NCBI RefSeq assembly: GCF_000247815.1
Contig: NC_021678.1
Span: forward strand, 22,462,092-22,526,091
DNA: 64,000 nt
Direction: 5' to 3'
Source of the DNA: Ficedula albicollis
Lineage: Eukaryota; Chordata; Aves; Passeriformes; Muscicapidae
The notes under the pieces are model-generated. The model did no database searches. It worked only from the letters and a program-made list of their open reading frames with translations, and was not told the DNA's origin. Below, one piece after another: positions 1 to 19,500 of this stretch (its first letter is position 1; each line of letters begins with the position of its first letter). The position numbers were made by a program, and so were the translations under genes.

Positions 1-103
1 CGCTGGGGAAGGCACAGCACCGTCGTGGCAGTGGATGTTGGGGAAAGAAGTGTGGAGTAGCTGGGTCCCCCTGTGCCTGCCCAGTGGTGTGCTGCTCCCC
101 CAG

Positions 104-874
104 GCCCATGATCGAGCTCTGCATTCCCTCAGCGCTGGACCCAGGGCTGGCCCCGCCAGGCTGCCACGTCGTGTCCCTCTTCACACAATACACCCCGTCC
201 GTGCTGGCAGGCGGTCGGCCCTGGGATGAGCAGGCCAGAAATGCGTATGCAGACACGGGTATGTAATGCACACACTCACCCTGGCAACACCTGGAGCCCT
301 GGAGCTGCACAGGAGTTTGCCACCACGTCCCCTGAGGCTGCCCACCACTAGTCCCTTCATCTTTCTGTAGTGTTTGACTGCATTGAAGACTATGCCCCAG
401 GGTTCAAGGCATCCGTCATTGGCAGGGATGTCCTGACGCCACCAGACCTGGAGAGGATCTTCGGGCTGCCCGGTGGAGTGGGTACCATGCATGTCAACTC
501 TGAGCATCGCTCTGGTGCCAGTGCTAGTGAGCACACAGGCCTGGGCCAGGCACAGCCTCACACAGAGCTCTGTTGGCAGAACATCTTCCATGGAGGGATG
601 TCTCTGGACCAGCTGTACTTCGCCCGGCCAGCACCATCCTACTCTGGCTACCGGTCCCCAGTTCCAGGCCTGTACCTGTGTGGAAGTGGAGCCCACCCTG
701 GTGAGCAGAGCTGGGAGCCAGAACCCTCCTGGAGGCCTGCAGAAGGAAGAAAGGGGCACGTGGAAGAGGTGCAGCACCATTGCCCATTTCTCCCTTCTTG
801 CAGGAGGAGGAGTGATGGGAGCAGCAGGACGCAATGCCGCCCAGGTGGCTATCAAGGATTTCAGACACCTCTGA
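104..874 (+). CDS. PYROXD2: PYROXD2, C-terminal exons (partial, 5' end outside window)
   Basis: Pyridine nucleotide-disulphide oxidoreductase domain protein 2, a FAD-dependent oxidoreductase of the CrtI/phytoene-desaturase-like family; the human protein is reported as mitochondrial. Four exons are visible: 104-258, 371-477, 580-700 and 804-874 (TGA 872-874). Each is bounded by AG/GT with phases that join without a shift (2, 1, 0, 1). The joined peptide contains [14 protein letters not shown], then [19 protein letters not shown], then [11 protein letters not shown]. It ends with [19 protein letters not shown], the glycine-rich FAD-contacting C-terminal signature of this family, and KDFRHL. I recognise this as the PYROXD2 C-terminus. 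Bases 1-103 are intron. The gene sits tandemly upstream of LOXL4, as in other vertebrates. No frameshift or internal stop is seen, so the copy looks intact as far as it is visible. Confidence 0.93.
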
Positions 875-1162
875 TGAGATTGGTGAAAGTGACTTCACCA
901 ACACAGGGTTGCAGCAGCAGCATGCCCTACTGATGCCATGCAGAGCCCTGCCCATCCCCAACTTGCTTCCTCAGCACCTCAGGGCAGCAGCATCTCCCAA
1001 GAGCTGGATGCAGGCTGGCGGGGTCCCTCATGCTCACAGCTGCTACCATCACCCTGAACAGATGGCCGCTCCCAGCCTGCCACAACCCAGCCTTGCCCCA
1101 ATGGCTGCTGGACCCTGCATGACCATGGCAAGCCTCACTCAGCCCCTGCCTGTGCCCATGGA

Positions 1163-1168
1163 AATAAA
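1163..1168 (+). terminator. Poly(A) signal of PYROXD2
   Basis: AATAAA lies 289 bases after the PYROXD2 stop codon, giving a 3' UTR of about 0.3 kb. It is followed within 40 bases by a GT-rich stretch (gtgtgttttttgag), as expected for cleavage. No other canonical hexamer was seen between the stop and this site. Confidence 0.75.
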
Positions 1169-1184
1169 CTCTGGCCCAGGCTCT

Positions 1185-3440
1185 GTTATGAGCACTCTCA
1201 GTGTGTTTTTTGAGCAGTTCATGCAGCTCCTACTGTGCCATCCACACTTGCTGGTGATGCAGCCTCGGGGGAGCTGCCAGAGAGGACAGGCAGATTTCAG
1301 TGTAGTGAACAGGGACAAACAGCCCCTCACCTTCTCCTCTGCTCCTTGGTGCAGGCTCAGGGGCATGCAGGGCTGTTTGTATGGAGTCCCCCAGCTCCGG
1401 GCAGGTCCAGACCATCCTAACTACTTAGAACAAGCAGGCAGCTGCTGGAAACTGTTTTGGTACCTGAAGTCCCCAGCTGTCCTCAATCCCCCGGCTCTTG
1501 TGGCTGTGTGTACAGCAGACACGTGCCCAGCAGCTCAGAAACCACAGGAGCCAGGGCTGGCAGCTGCCCCTCGTGCCTCACACATGCTCCTATTCCCGAC
1601 GGAAGCTGCTGCACGTGTTCTGGCCCCGTCCCTCCGTCCCCAGGGCAGATGTTCCGTGCTGGCCGCTCCTCAGCCGCAGCAAGCCCGGGGCGTGCGCCTC
1701 AGCCGGGCCGCTGCCGGGAGCGACTGGCTGCAGATTACAGAGCTCACATCCTCTCCCTGCCCTCTTCCTCTGCCAGACAATGCTCCCGATTCAGCCGCCC
1801 GCCTCGCCTCCTGCCGGGCCCTAAATACGGTGCTGTCAGGGCGAGCTGCTGCACCTGAGCTGGCTGAATCAATATTGACCGGCCAGGAATAGTCCCGCAG
1901 CCCTCTGAGAATAGCCCCGCACGCCCACAGCTTCCCGCGCACGGGCTGCCCTGCTGCCGGCCGCTATTTTGGGCTGCTGCCGCCGCTGGCTGCCCGGGGC
2001 TGCAGGTGCTGGCACCCAGTGAGCCCCGAGGGAGATGAGGGGCTCACTGGCTGACGCCGCGGGGCAAAGGGGGACACCTCCAACCCGCCACGATCGCAGG
2101 AGCGGCAGGATGAGGGGCTCACTGGCTGACACCGCGGGGCAAAGGGGGACACCTCCAACCCGCCACGATCGCAGGAGCGGCAGGACACAGTGCCCATACT
2201 GCTGGGAGGAGGCTGGCAGGTCCCAGATGTGGGAGAGCCCACCAGCCCCCTCACTGCTCTCTTCTTGCTGTCCCCAGGAGCAGAGGCAGAGCTGGGAGCG
2301 GGATACAGCACTCGCCTGCCCTGCCCCCCTGCCAGCATCTGTCGGGAGAGGAGTTCGGGGGAGGCTCCTGGCCTCACACTTAAGCAATTGATCTCCAAAA
2401 CGTCGAGACGAATGAGTCACGGGCTCCACTGCTGGCCCCAACCCTGCCCTTCCCCAGGATTTTCCGTTGCCTCCGTTCTGAGGCTGGCCAGGGACTCGTA
2501 CGGCAGCAGAGGCTTCAGGACATGCCCTGATCCCGGCCGAAGCAGAGGGCTGGGATGAGAGCGCCCTGCCAGAGGGACCCAGAGCCGTGCATCCCTGCGC
2601 ACCCAGAGGTGCTGGAGGTCCTTGCGAGACGTGGCGATGAGCTCACGGGCTATTCCCGGCCGTGTTGATCCTGGCTCCCCCCGGCGAGATCCGGCTGCTT
2701 TGACTCCAAACAAACAGTCCGGTGGCCACCGGCACATTCCTGGCCGGTCCCTGGGCACGGCCGGAGCACTGGGCTTCCTGTTTATCCCCGTCCCATGGCG
2801 GGGCACGACGGGCGTGTGGGCAGCAGGGTGCCCCGGGGACTGGCGGCACCCCAAACCAGAGGTTGCTCCCGGGGCAAGTCGGGGCGGGGTGGGGCATCAC
2901 CAGTCTCCACGTCCCACGGAGCGAGGCTAAGCCTGAGGACCCTCACAGCCAGCCTGGTTTATGGATGGCACAGGTGATGCCCCAAGCCCTGGGAGAACTG
3001 TGCTTCGGGCTCACGGTACCATCCCATAGCCTGCCGTGGTCCCTGTGCCCCCCGAGTCCCTGGCCCCACTGCAGCACCTCCAAGCATCCTATGCCTGTGT
3101 GCCCACTTGAGCCGCTGCGTGAGTGGAAGGTGCAAGAAATGTCCCTATCACAGCTGCTCGTCATCTCCAAGCTCTGCCTGGCTGCGGGACAGCCCAGTAA
3201 GGGGAGCATCCCTGACCGAGGGAATTTGGACTCGGGGGACGTCCAGCCTCACAGCAGGTAGGGACTATCCGGGATAGCGCAGATCCCCGCGGCTGGGGGA
3301 AGGACGGGGTTTGGGACAGGAGCAGGTTTGCCCCAGTGTGCGGTGAGGCAGAGTAGGGCCGGGGGTGGGCAGGGAGCAGGGCTGGGCTCCAGAGCAGAGG
3401 CGGGGAGGCGGGGGGCCCCCTCGGGTCGGCCCTCCTCGCC
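1185..3440. other. Intergenic DNA between PYROXD2 and LOXL4
   Basis: No exon with a recognisable product is seen. The sequence is GC-rich. The part around 1790-1990 (ATCAATATTGACC, CTAAATACGG, many CpG) looks less random than its surroundings and could be regulatory. A 75-bp tandem duplication lies at 2034-2183. The remainder up to the LOXL4 promoter has no evident function. Confidence 0.5.
2034..2183. repeat. Two-copy tandem duplication, period 75 bp
   Basis: Copies 2034-2108 and 2109-2183 are nearly identical; I see one difference (gacgcc against gacacc). Both contain GGGGCTCACTGGCTGAC and CACGATCGCAGGAGCGGCAG. The high identity implies a recent event or active homogenisation. No coding function is visible. 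Confidence 0.9.
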
Positions 3441-3444
3441 GCAC

Positions 3445-3452
3445 CATAAAAG
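3445..3452 (+). promoter_or_regulatory. TATA-like box, candidate LOXL4 promoter
   Basis: CATAAAAG sits in very GC-rich, CpG-rich sequence, about 50 bases before a poly-C tract and about 590 bases before a good donor site (4042) that would end a noncoding first exon of LOXL4. A start site about 30 bases downstream would fall at about 3475-3485. The placement is inference; no transcript evidence is available. Confidence 0.45.
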
Positions 3453-3495
3453 CGGCGGAGGCGGTGCCCGGCGGGAGGCAGGAGCTGCGGGATCC

Positions 3496-3975
<480 letters not shown>

Positions 3976-4041
3976 TGCCGCGTCCCTCGCCGCCGCCCGC
4001 CCCGCACCGCCGCCGGTCCAGCACAGCCATCCCTTGCTACG
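3976..4041 (+). other. LOXL4: Probable 3' part of LOXL4 noncoding exon 1
   Basis: GC-rich sequence ends in CTTGCTACG followed by the donor GTGAGTGCC at 4042. The next acceptor (TGTTCCCAG, exon from 4557) leads after 19 bases into the LOXL4 start codon. The 5' part of this exon is lost in the poly-C gap. It is inferred from splice signals only. Confidence 0.5.
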
Positions 4042-4575
4042 GTGAGTGCCGCGGCTGCCCCCGGGAGGGGAGGTCTGGGCACCTGGAGGGGTGTCAGCAG
4101 TCCCACCAATGCTCTGAATGAGGATGCAGGGGAAGAGGTGAGGTGACCGGGACCGGGCTGTGTGCAAGATGGGAAGGAACCCTGGTGTTCAGTAGAGAAT
4201 CCAGGTGGAGGATAAAAGGGGGCTCTGTGGGGCCCTCACCCGTGTCCCGAAGCAAGCGGCAGACAGGAAACAGCAAGAGCACAGGGCGGTGTTCGTGGGG
4301 CTGCCCATGACTCTCGGTGCCTGGGAGGGCTGTGTCAGAGCTGGGTGACCTGGTGGAGGTTGTAGGGCTGGGGTGTCCTGTGAGTATGGCCAGGACCAGC
4401 CCATGCATCCCCCACAGCTCAGGGACAGGGATGTCCTCACCGTGCAAGAGGGCATGATATCCATCCACTATTGCCAGCTCCTGGAGCACAGGGGGGCTGC
4501 AGCTGCACCCCTATTCTGCCATGGTCCCCAAGGACTCATTTTTGGGCTGTTCCCAGGCGTCTCACCCGCAGAACC

Positions 4576-7500
4576 ATGATGGTGATGCCAACTGGTGCAA
4601 GTCACATCCTGCTGGTGCTGTTGCTGTGCTGGGCGGCCCCCAGCAGGCAGGAGCCGGCCCCAGTGCAGCTGCGGCTGGGGGGACCACGGGGGGCAGCTGG
4701 AGAGGGCCGGCTGGAGGTGCTGTACCAGGGGCGCTGGGGCACCGTGTGCGATGACGGCTTCGACTTCCACGTGGCCACCGTCGCCTGCCGACAGCTGGGT
4801 TACACCGCAGCCATCACCTGGACCCACAGTGCCACCTACGGCCAAGGGGAAGGTAGGGGCAGCTGGGGAGTGGGGTGCAGGGGCTCCCGACGAGGGCGGT
4901 GTGCTTCCCGCTGGCTGTGGGAGCCTCCCCACAGGGCTGTGGGTGCAGACAGCTTGCGGGACGCTCTGGATGGGACCTGTGATGCTGTGTCCCCAGGCCC
5001 CATCTGGCTGGACAACGTGCGGTGTGGGGGCAGCGAAGGCTCCCTGGCAGAGTGTGCCCACAACGGCTGGGGCATCAGTGACTGCCACCATGGCGAGGAT
5101 GCTGGTGTGGTGTGCTCAGGACAGCGCCTGCCTGGCAATTCCCCCCAGGCTACCACCTCTGGTCACCTGGGAGAGGTGAGTGGGGGCCTATGGCATTCGC
5201 CTGTGCCCAGCAGAGTACACCAGGGCGACTGGAGCAGGTCCCACTGACCCTTCCCCTGGCCCTTTTCTGAACACCCTGCTCTCAGTGCTGGAGCCCCTCA
5301 CCCACCCCATGCCCACCGTGGCAGATGTCGGGACTAACCCTGGAGGAGGTGCGGCTCAAGCCCATCCTGGCACGGGCCAAGCTGAGCATGCCAGTGATGG
5401 AGGGTGCTGTGGAGGTGAAGCACAGTGGGCGCTGGAGGCAGGTGTGTGATGCCAACTGGACCAGGAACAACAGCCGTGTGGTCTGCGGGATGCTGGGCTT
5501 CCCCCGGGAGAAGCACATCAACACCAGCTTCTACCGGTAGGGATGTGGGGACATGCGCTGCCCCTGGGCATGTGGGGGGCATGCACTGCCCCTGGGCATG
5601 TGGGGCAGGTGCACATGGGGACAAGAGACTGGAGGAGTGGTCAGAGAAGGGCTGCACACCTGGGTGGGTGTGTGAGGTGCTGGTATGGCCTGGCCACGAC
5701 TGGATCCCCTTCTTGCGCCTTTGACGAGGGTCAGAGTTGGGCTGGAAAAGTGTGGGAGATGGGAGAGGAAAGACAAATGTCCCTTGGTCCCTCCCACCCT
5801 GTCTCAGCCTGCAACTATAAATACAGTCCATAATGAGCCCCTACCGGTGCCAGGAGTCACACAGTCCCGCTGGGACACATGGTACAGACGGGCTTGGCAC
5901 AGTAATTGCCTGTGGGGAGAGAACATGACGAACCGTGGGGTCTCCAGCTCCTCCATGGTACAGACGGGCTTGGCACAGTAATTGCCAGTGGGGAGAGAAC
6001 ATGATGTACCGTGGGGTCTCCAGCTCCTCTTGGGGAGGGCAGAAATGATGGGGCAGGGGGTTCAGAGTTGGGCATTGTCAGCATGCTCCCTCACCTCCTG
6101 GCTCTATACACCCACAGAAAGCTCTGGAACAGGAAGCTGAAGGATCCCAACTCCAGGTAGGACTCAACACTGGACATGGTGGGCAGGGCACCTTGGATGG
6201 GCATTGGGTGGGGGAGAGTCTCTGGCACCCGAGCTGACTCTGGCCCTGCTCCTCTCCCTTGGCAGCCTGAAGACTCTCAGCCAGAAGAACAGCTTCTGGG
6301 TACACAAGGTGCGGTGCCAGGGCTCTGAGCCCCACCTGGCCCGCTGCCCTATGCAGGTGGCCCCACCAGCCCCCCACCAGCACGCCTGCCCCCACGGCAT
6401 GCACGCCATCGTCAGCTGTCTCCCTGGCCCTGCCTTCCAGAAGGCCACGGGCAAGGGCAAGAACAAGACTGCCCCAGGAAAGGTGAGCCTTTGCAGGGTT
6501 CCACACCCTCTCCCGCCAACAGAGTCCCAGAGCTGAGCAGCTAACTCAGCCACCCCTCTAGCACATGAGGAGGGGGCTGGCTGTGCCCTGGGTTGCTGAC
6601 TGGCTGCTCCCCATCCCCAGGTGCTCCCGGTGCGGCTGCGGGCGGGCACCCACCCTGGTGAGGGCCGGGTGGAGGTGCTGCGCCACGGGCAATGGGGCAC
6701 CGTGTGTGACAAGCAGTGGGACCTGGCTGCAGCCAGTGTGGTGTGCCGGCAGCTGGGCTACGGGACAGCGAAGCAGGCCCTGGTGGGAGCCCGGATGGGA
6801 CAAGGTGAGGCAGGTGTTACAGCATGGACTTGGGAAACCTCTGGACTTGGAGGGGTATGATGGGGAAATCAAACTGGTTTAGTGTGTCCCGCTGGAGAAT
6901 CCTGGGATGTTAACGCAGCTCCAGCCTGCCCTGGCATGAGGCTACCCCGTCTGCTCCTGCAGCCCACAGGCTGCTCCACTGGAGAATCCTGGGATGTTAA
7001 CGCAGCTCCAGCCTGCCCTGGCATGAGGATACCCTGTCTGCTCCTGCAGCCCACGGGCTGCTCCATTCCCATAGAAAATGTGCAGACCAGAGGAAGGCTC
7101 CAGGATGGTCACAGTGCAGGGAGCACTGACCCTTCCTGTGCTTTAGGTCTGGGGCCCATCCATATGAGCAATGTACGGTGCACTGGCCATGAGCGCTCCC
7201 TGGGTGAGTGTCGCTTCCAGGATGCTGAGCAGAATGGCTGTCAGCACGAGGCTGATGCTGCCGTCCGCTGCCACATGCCCTTCATGGACTTCAAGAGCCA
7301 GGTGAGTCCCTGCCTCCTTCCCAGAGCCCGTTGAACCCCAGCCCCATTGCAGAGTGCCTGCTCCCCAAGCTCTATGTCCAGTGCAGATGCTCAGAGCAGC
7401 CCTTGGGTGACCCAGGGCACGGGGGGACACAGAGCAGCACCCTGATGGGGTTCTGCAGGATGATCTGGTGGCAAAATTGGTCTTGTAGGGAGCAAAGGAG

Positions 7501-9625
7501 GAAGAGGAAGATGAGGGAGATGTTCAGCTGGATGTGTGGGGCTGCTTGTCCCATTGCAGCGTGGGGTGGGAGAGCTGGGGGTTTGCGCCACATTGCAGCT
7601 CAGCCCCTCTCTGCCAACAGGTGCGGCTGGCCGGGGGCCGCAACCCTGAGGAAGGCGTGGTGGAGGTGCTGGTGCCAGTGCAGGGCAAGCTGCAGTGGGG
7701 TGCAGTGTGTGGTGCACAGTGGGGCCTGAACGAGGCCATGGTGGTCTGCAGGCAGCTGGGGCTGGGCTTTGCCAGCCATGCCCTCCAGGTGAGTGGGGTA
7801 CCAGCCTGGGGCCAAAACTGCAGGGGTCCTGCAGGATGGATAGCGTGGGCACAGTGTGGCCTGGGGCTCGGGGATGGGACGGTGGGAGGACAAATCCTGG
7901 TGGCAGTGTTAGGGCAGAGGAGGAGGCAGGGGAGGCAGGTGGGTGCTGGCAAGGGCTGCAAGGACTGCTCCAAGCACTGTGCTCCTCCTCTGTTCAGGAG
8001 ACGTGGTACTGGGCAGGCAGCCCCGATGCCAGCCGGGTTGTAATGAGCGGGGTGCGCTGTGCCGGCACCGAGCTGGCCCTGCAGCAGTGCCAGCGCCATG
8101 GCCCTGTCCACTGCCCCAGCGGCGGGGGACGCTTCTCAGCGGGGGTCACCTGCACTGCCCGTGAGTAGCAGGAGCCTATGGGGTGCTGCCGGGAGGGGGG
8201 GACCCCTTTCTCCTGTAGGAGAGTAGGGGGTGCTAGGCAGAGTGGGGATCACCTTCTCAATCCCTGCTGATCCCTTCCATGCCAGATGCCCCAGACCTGG
8301 TGATGAATGCCCAGCTGGTGCAGGAGACAGCCTACCTGGAGGACCGGCCCCTGGGGCTGCTGTACTGTGCCCATGAGGAGCGCTGCCTGTCCCGCTCTGC
8401 TGACAGCATGCAGTGGCCATATGGCCACCGCCGCCTCCTTCGCTTCTCCTCCCAGATCCACAACCTGGGAAGAGCCGATTTCCGACCGAGGATGGGGCGT
8501 CATGCCTGGACTTGGCACCAGTGCCACCGGTGAGTGGCCCGTAGGCAGGGGCTGGCAGGGAGCTGCCCCCTCCTTGGGCCAGGCAGGGCACGGTGGCACC
8601 CATCCCCAGGAGGCTGTCCCACCCGGGGTAATTAACAGCCTCTGAGCCAGCACTGTCATTACGGCTTTATTTGGCTTCAGAGTTGTAATTTGCTGAGTCC
8701 CTGGGTGCTGCCCTGCCGGAAGTTCTGCCGGGGTCGCCTGGGCCAGCTACGTGCTCCCTGGCCAGGCACTGGTCCTGTGCTCAGCCCCTGTCTCCACAGA
8801 CACTTCCACAGCATCGAGGTCTTTACCCACTACGATCTGCTGACACTCAATGGCTCCAAGGTGGCCGAGGGGCACAAAGCCAGCTTTTGCCTGGAAGATA
8901 CCAACTGCCCCGAAGGTAGGTGCTAGCTGCAGAGCTGGCAGTGGCCCCCCATTCTGCTCCCCAAAGGGGCTCTGTCTGTGCCGCCCTCACCTCACCTCCT
9001 TGCTGCAGGTCTTCAGCGACGCTTCGCCTGTGCCAACTTTGGTGAGCAGGGTGTGAGCGTGGGGTGCTGGGACACCTACCGCCATGACATCGACTGCCAG
9101 TGGATTGACATCACCGATGTGCCGCCAGGCAGCTACACCTTCCAGGTATGGCCATGGAGGGGTGGGGGACACCAAGCTTCCGGATCTCAGGGCTGGGGGC
9201 TCCCCTCCATGAGCACCACAGCATCCCTCACCTTGCAGATCAGGGTGCACCCTGATGCACCCTGATGTGCATGCCACAGGGCATAGCAGAGGTGCTCCCA
9301 GCCCTGCTTCTTGCCCTCCCCAGGTGGTCGTGAACCCCAAGCATGAGGTGGCTGAGTCGGACTTCTCCAACAACGTGATGAGGTGCCAGTGCAAGTACGA
9401 TGGGCAACGTGTCTGGATGCACGGCTGCCACACAAGTAAGGAGGGACAGGAGCATAGGGGCTATGGCAGGCAGGGTGAGGGAAGTGATGAGGCACTTGAC
9501 GAGGTTTCTTGTGCCCTCACACACCTACCCACCCCACAACATTGGTGTCCCCAGGTGATGCCTACGGTGCTGACGTGGTGAGCGATCTGGAGAGACGGGA
9601 GCGCCTGGCCAACAACCTCGTGTGA
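4576..9625 (+). CDS. LOXL4: LOXL4, lysyl oxidase-like 4 (complete, 14 coding exons)
   Basis: A secreted copper amine oxidase that oxidises peptidyl lysine in collagen and elastin. Coding exons: 4576-4852, 4997-5175, 5325-5536, 6118-6156, 6266-6482, 6621-6804, 7147-7301, 7621-7788, 7998-8160, 8286-8529, 8800-8915, 9009-9145, 9324-9435, 9555-9625. Phases agree throughout and give 757 residues (human 756). Residues 1-25 form a signal peptide ([16 protein letters not shown]). Four SRCR domains follow at about 30-132, 160-285, 310-420 and 425-530, then the LOX catalytic domain at about 535-735. The copper site is [12 protein letters not shown] (608-619). Lys639 (EGHKASFC) and Tyr675 (CWDTYRHD) match the residues that form the LTQ cofactor. 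Exon 4 is only 39 nt. The start was chosen for the signal peptide and the context gaaccATGa; ATGs at 4579 and 4585 are alternatives. Confidence 0.97.
5552..5607. repeat. Short tandem duplication, period 28 bp
   Basis: CATGCGCTGCCCCTGGGCATG is followed 28 bases later by a near-identical copy (CATGCACTGCCCC...). It lies in LOXL4 intron 3, just after the exon 3 donor. Confidence 0.8.
5879..6030. repeat. Two-copy tandem duplication, period 76 bp
   Basis: Copies 5879-5954 and 5955-6030 in LOXL4 intron 3 share ATGGTACAGACGGGCTTGGC and AACCGTGGGGTCTCCAGCTC with only a few substitutions (for example gcctgtgg against gccagtgg). It does not touch an exon. Confidence 0.9.
6892..7065. repeat. Two-copy tandem duplication, period 87 bp
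   Basis: Copies 6892-6978 and 6979-7065 in LOXL4 intron 6 share CTGGAGAATCCTGGGATGTT and GCAGCTCCAGCCTGCCCTGG with few differences. The second copy ends about 80 bases before the acceptor of exon 7. Confidence 0.9.
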
Positions 9626-9969
9626 ACCCCTGGCACTGGCCTGGTCCCAGCAGCGCCACGGGAGAGTCCGACTCCCGCGCCCCAGCCCCTGTGCCCTGGC
9701 AGCACTGGACTGAGCTCAGGGACTTGCAGACTTTTGTATTTATTGATGCTGCTGCAGAGGATGGAGATGAGCGCCAGGGCCGGCGGGGAGTGCCGGGGAT
9801 GCCCAGTCCCGTGCTGCCAGCGGGACTTGAAAGTGTGGCCCAAGTACCGCAGCAGCCTTCACCTCCACAGCCCCAGGGTCCCCCAGGACAACTACCTCAG
9901 CCTGCCCAGCCCCCATGCTCCAGCAGACTCAGGACAGTCCCCGGCCACCCATGCACCAGTCCTGTCTTC

Positions 9970-9975
9970 AATAAA
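9970..9975 (+). terminator. Poly(A) signal of LOXL4
   Basis: AATAAA lies 345 bases after the LOXL4 stop, followed by a GT-rich stretch (ggttctgtgagctgag). A further AATAAA at 10530-10535 could serve a longer 3' UTR. Confidence 0.75.
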
Positions 9976-9994
9976 GGTTCTGTGAGCTGAGAGC

Positions 9995-12235
<2,241 letters not shown>

Positions 12236-12241
12236 TTTATT
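12236..12241 (-). terminator. Poly(A) signal of R3HCC1L
   Basis: On the minus strand AATAAA lies 338 bases beyond the R3HCC1L stop codon, in an A/T-rich pocket within GC-rich DNA. This gives a short 3' UTR (about 12.22-12.58 kb). Confidence 0.7.
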
Positions 12242-12578
12242 AGCAAAATAAAGAACAGAAAATCTCACTCACAAGGCCCTGCCAGGTGGCCAGGGCTGCC
12301 CCACACATCCCCCCATGCTCTCTGCTGAGGTCCCTGCATCCTGCTGTTGCTCCTGCTGTGGCTGGCAGCCTTGGGGGTTCTGCCCTGGACAGGGTGGGCA
12401 GTGCTGCCTGACAGCAACAGCATCCCCACAGCACCAACCAGGCCATGTGCTGCTCAGCCCTTCTGGTGAAGCAGCCCAGTGCTTTCGGACACAGTGCAGA
12501 ATCTGTCCCAGCTCTGAGACGCAGAGTGCTCTGCCTGTCTGCAGAGAGGGATATGGGCTGAAAGTGCAGCCTCCTGGC

Positions 12579-18608
<6,030 letters not shown>

Positions 18609-19109
18609 GGTGCCACCACTGCCTGCCAAGGAGAGAACAGCGTCACTGTCCTGCCCGCAGCCCCACAGCCCCACAGCCGAGTGCACAGCGGGCAGCCCCT
18701 GTCCAGGTCGCTGAGTCGGGGTCCAAGCACCCACCCTTGCTCCCTCAGCAGCTGGCACACGGTGATGGATTGCGGAGCCCCAACACTGCCCCACAGTAGC
18801 GGATCTGACAGCTGGGGCCTGGATCACCTCACAGTGCTACAGCCTTTGGTGGGGTGCATCCGGCTTGGGGGAAGCAGGGAATTCCTGACAGAATTACTGA
18901 GGCACTGCTCTGGCAGCTGCTACCTGGGACCCTCAAGCCCAAGGGACCAGCGTCTGCAGCTGAAGAAGAACACTGAGATCGTTCACTGCTCAGGCATCAA
19001 AACCACAGAGAAGCCTGAGGCAGCCACAGAACAAGAGAAAGCAAACCCCAGTGCAGGGATACCCTGGCACAGGACCATGGCATGCTGCAGCCCTGTTCAC
19101 CTGCTGCCC

Positions 19110-19500
19110 CGTCCCGACTGAGATTTATTTTTCATCATCTTTGGCAGAAGCAGGCACGCCGCAAGCAGCCCGGCCCCTCTAACCCTATAAATATGCATCA
19201 GACAGGGTTTATGGAGACGGATGGTGCGGGGGGCTGCACTGTGGTTGAGGGGAAGGCAGAGTGGGGCTGGACTGGGGCCCCATGATTAATCACTGCCCAC
19301 TCCGTTTAGGGGGATTCATCACAGGCCGCTGTCAGGTAAATCACTGGAAAAACACCTCTTCAGTAATTAATGTGAAGTGACGGATGGACAGCCCCTGGGC
19401 CCATTAATCTGGACCATCAGCGCCGAGCGAGATTATGAATGTCAGGATGCATAAACTGCCGGCAGATCAATAGGGCCAGGAACCCATCCAAGGCTCTCAT
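19110..19500. promoter_or_regulatory. Candidate conserved non-coding element
   Basis: Dense homeodomain- and POU-like words occur in otherwise GC-rich DNA: ATAAATATGCATCAG, CATGATTAATCACTG, CAGTAATTAATGTGAAG, CCATTAATCTGG, GATTATGAATGTC and GATGCATAAAC. There are no long open frames. The composition is typical of vertebrate developmental enhancers. It lies 0.5 kb upstream of the R3HCC1L coding start on the same side. Cross-species conservation cannot be tested here. Confidence 0.4.

Noticed and set aside
834..1892. 352-codon plus-strand frame running past the PYROXD2 stop
   Set aside because: It crosses the PYROXD2 last exon in the wrong frame, its 3' UTR and the poly(A) site; no protein features.
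2034..2183. CRISPR-like direct repeats
   Set aside because: Two adjacent copies without spacers in a vertebrate genome; these are tandem duplications.
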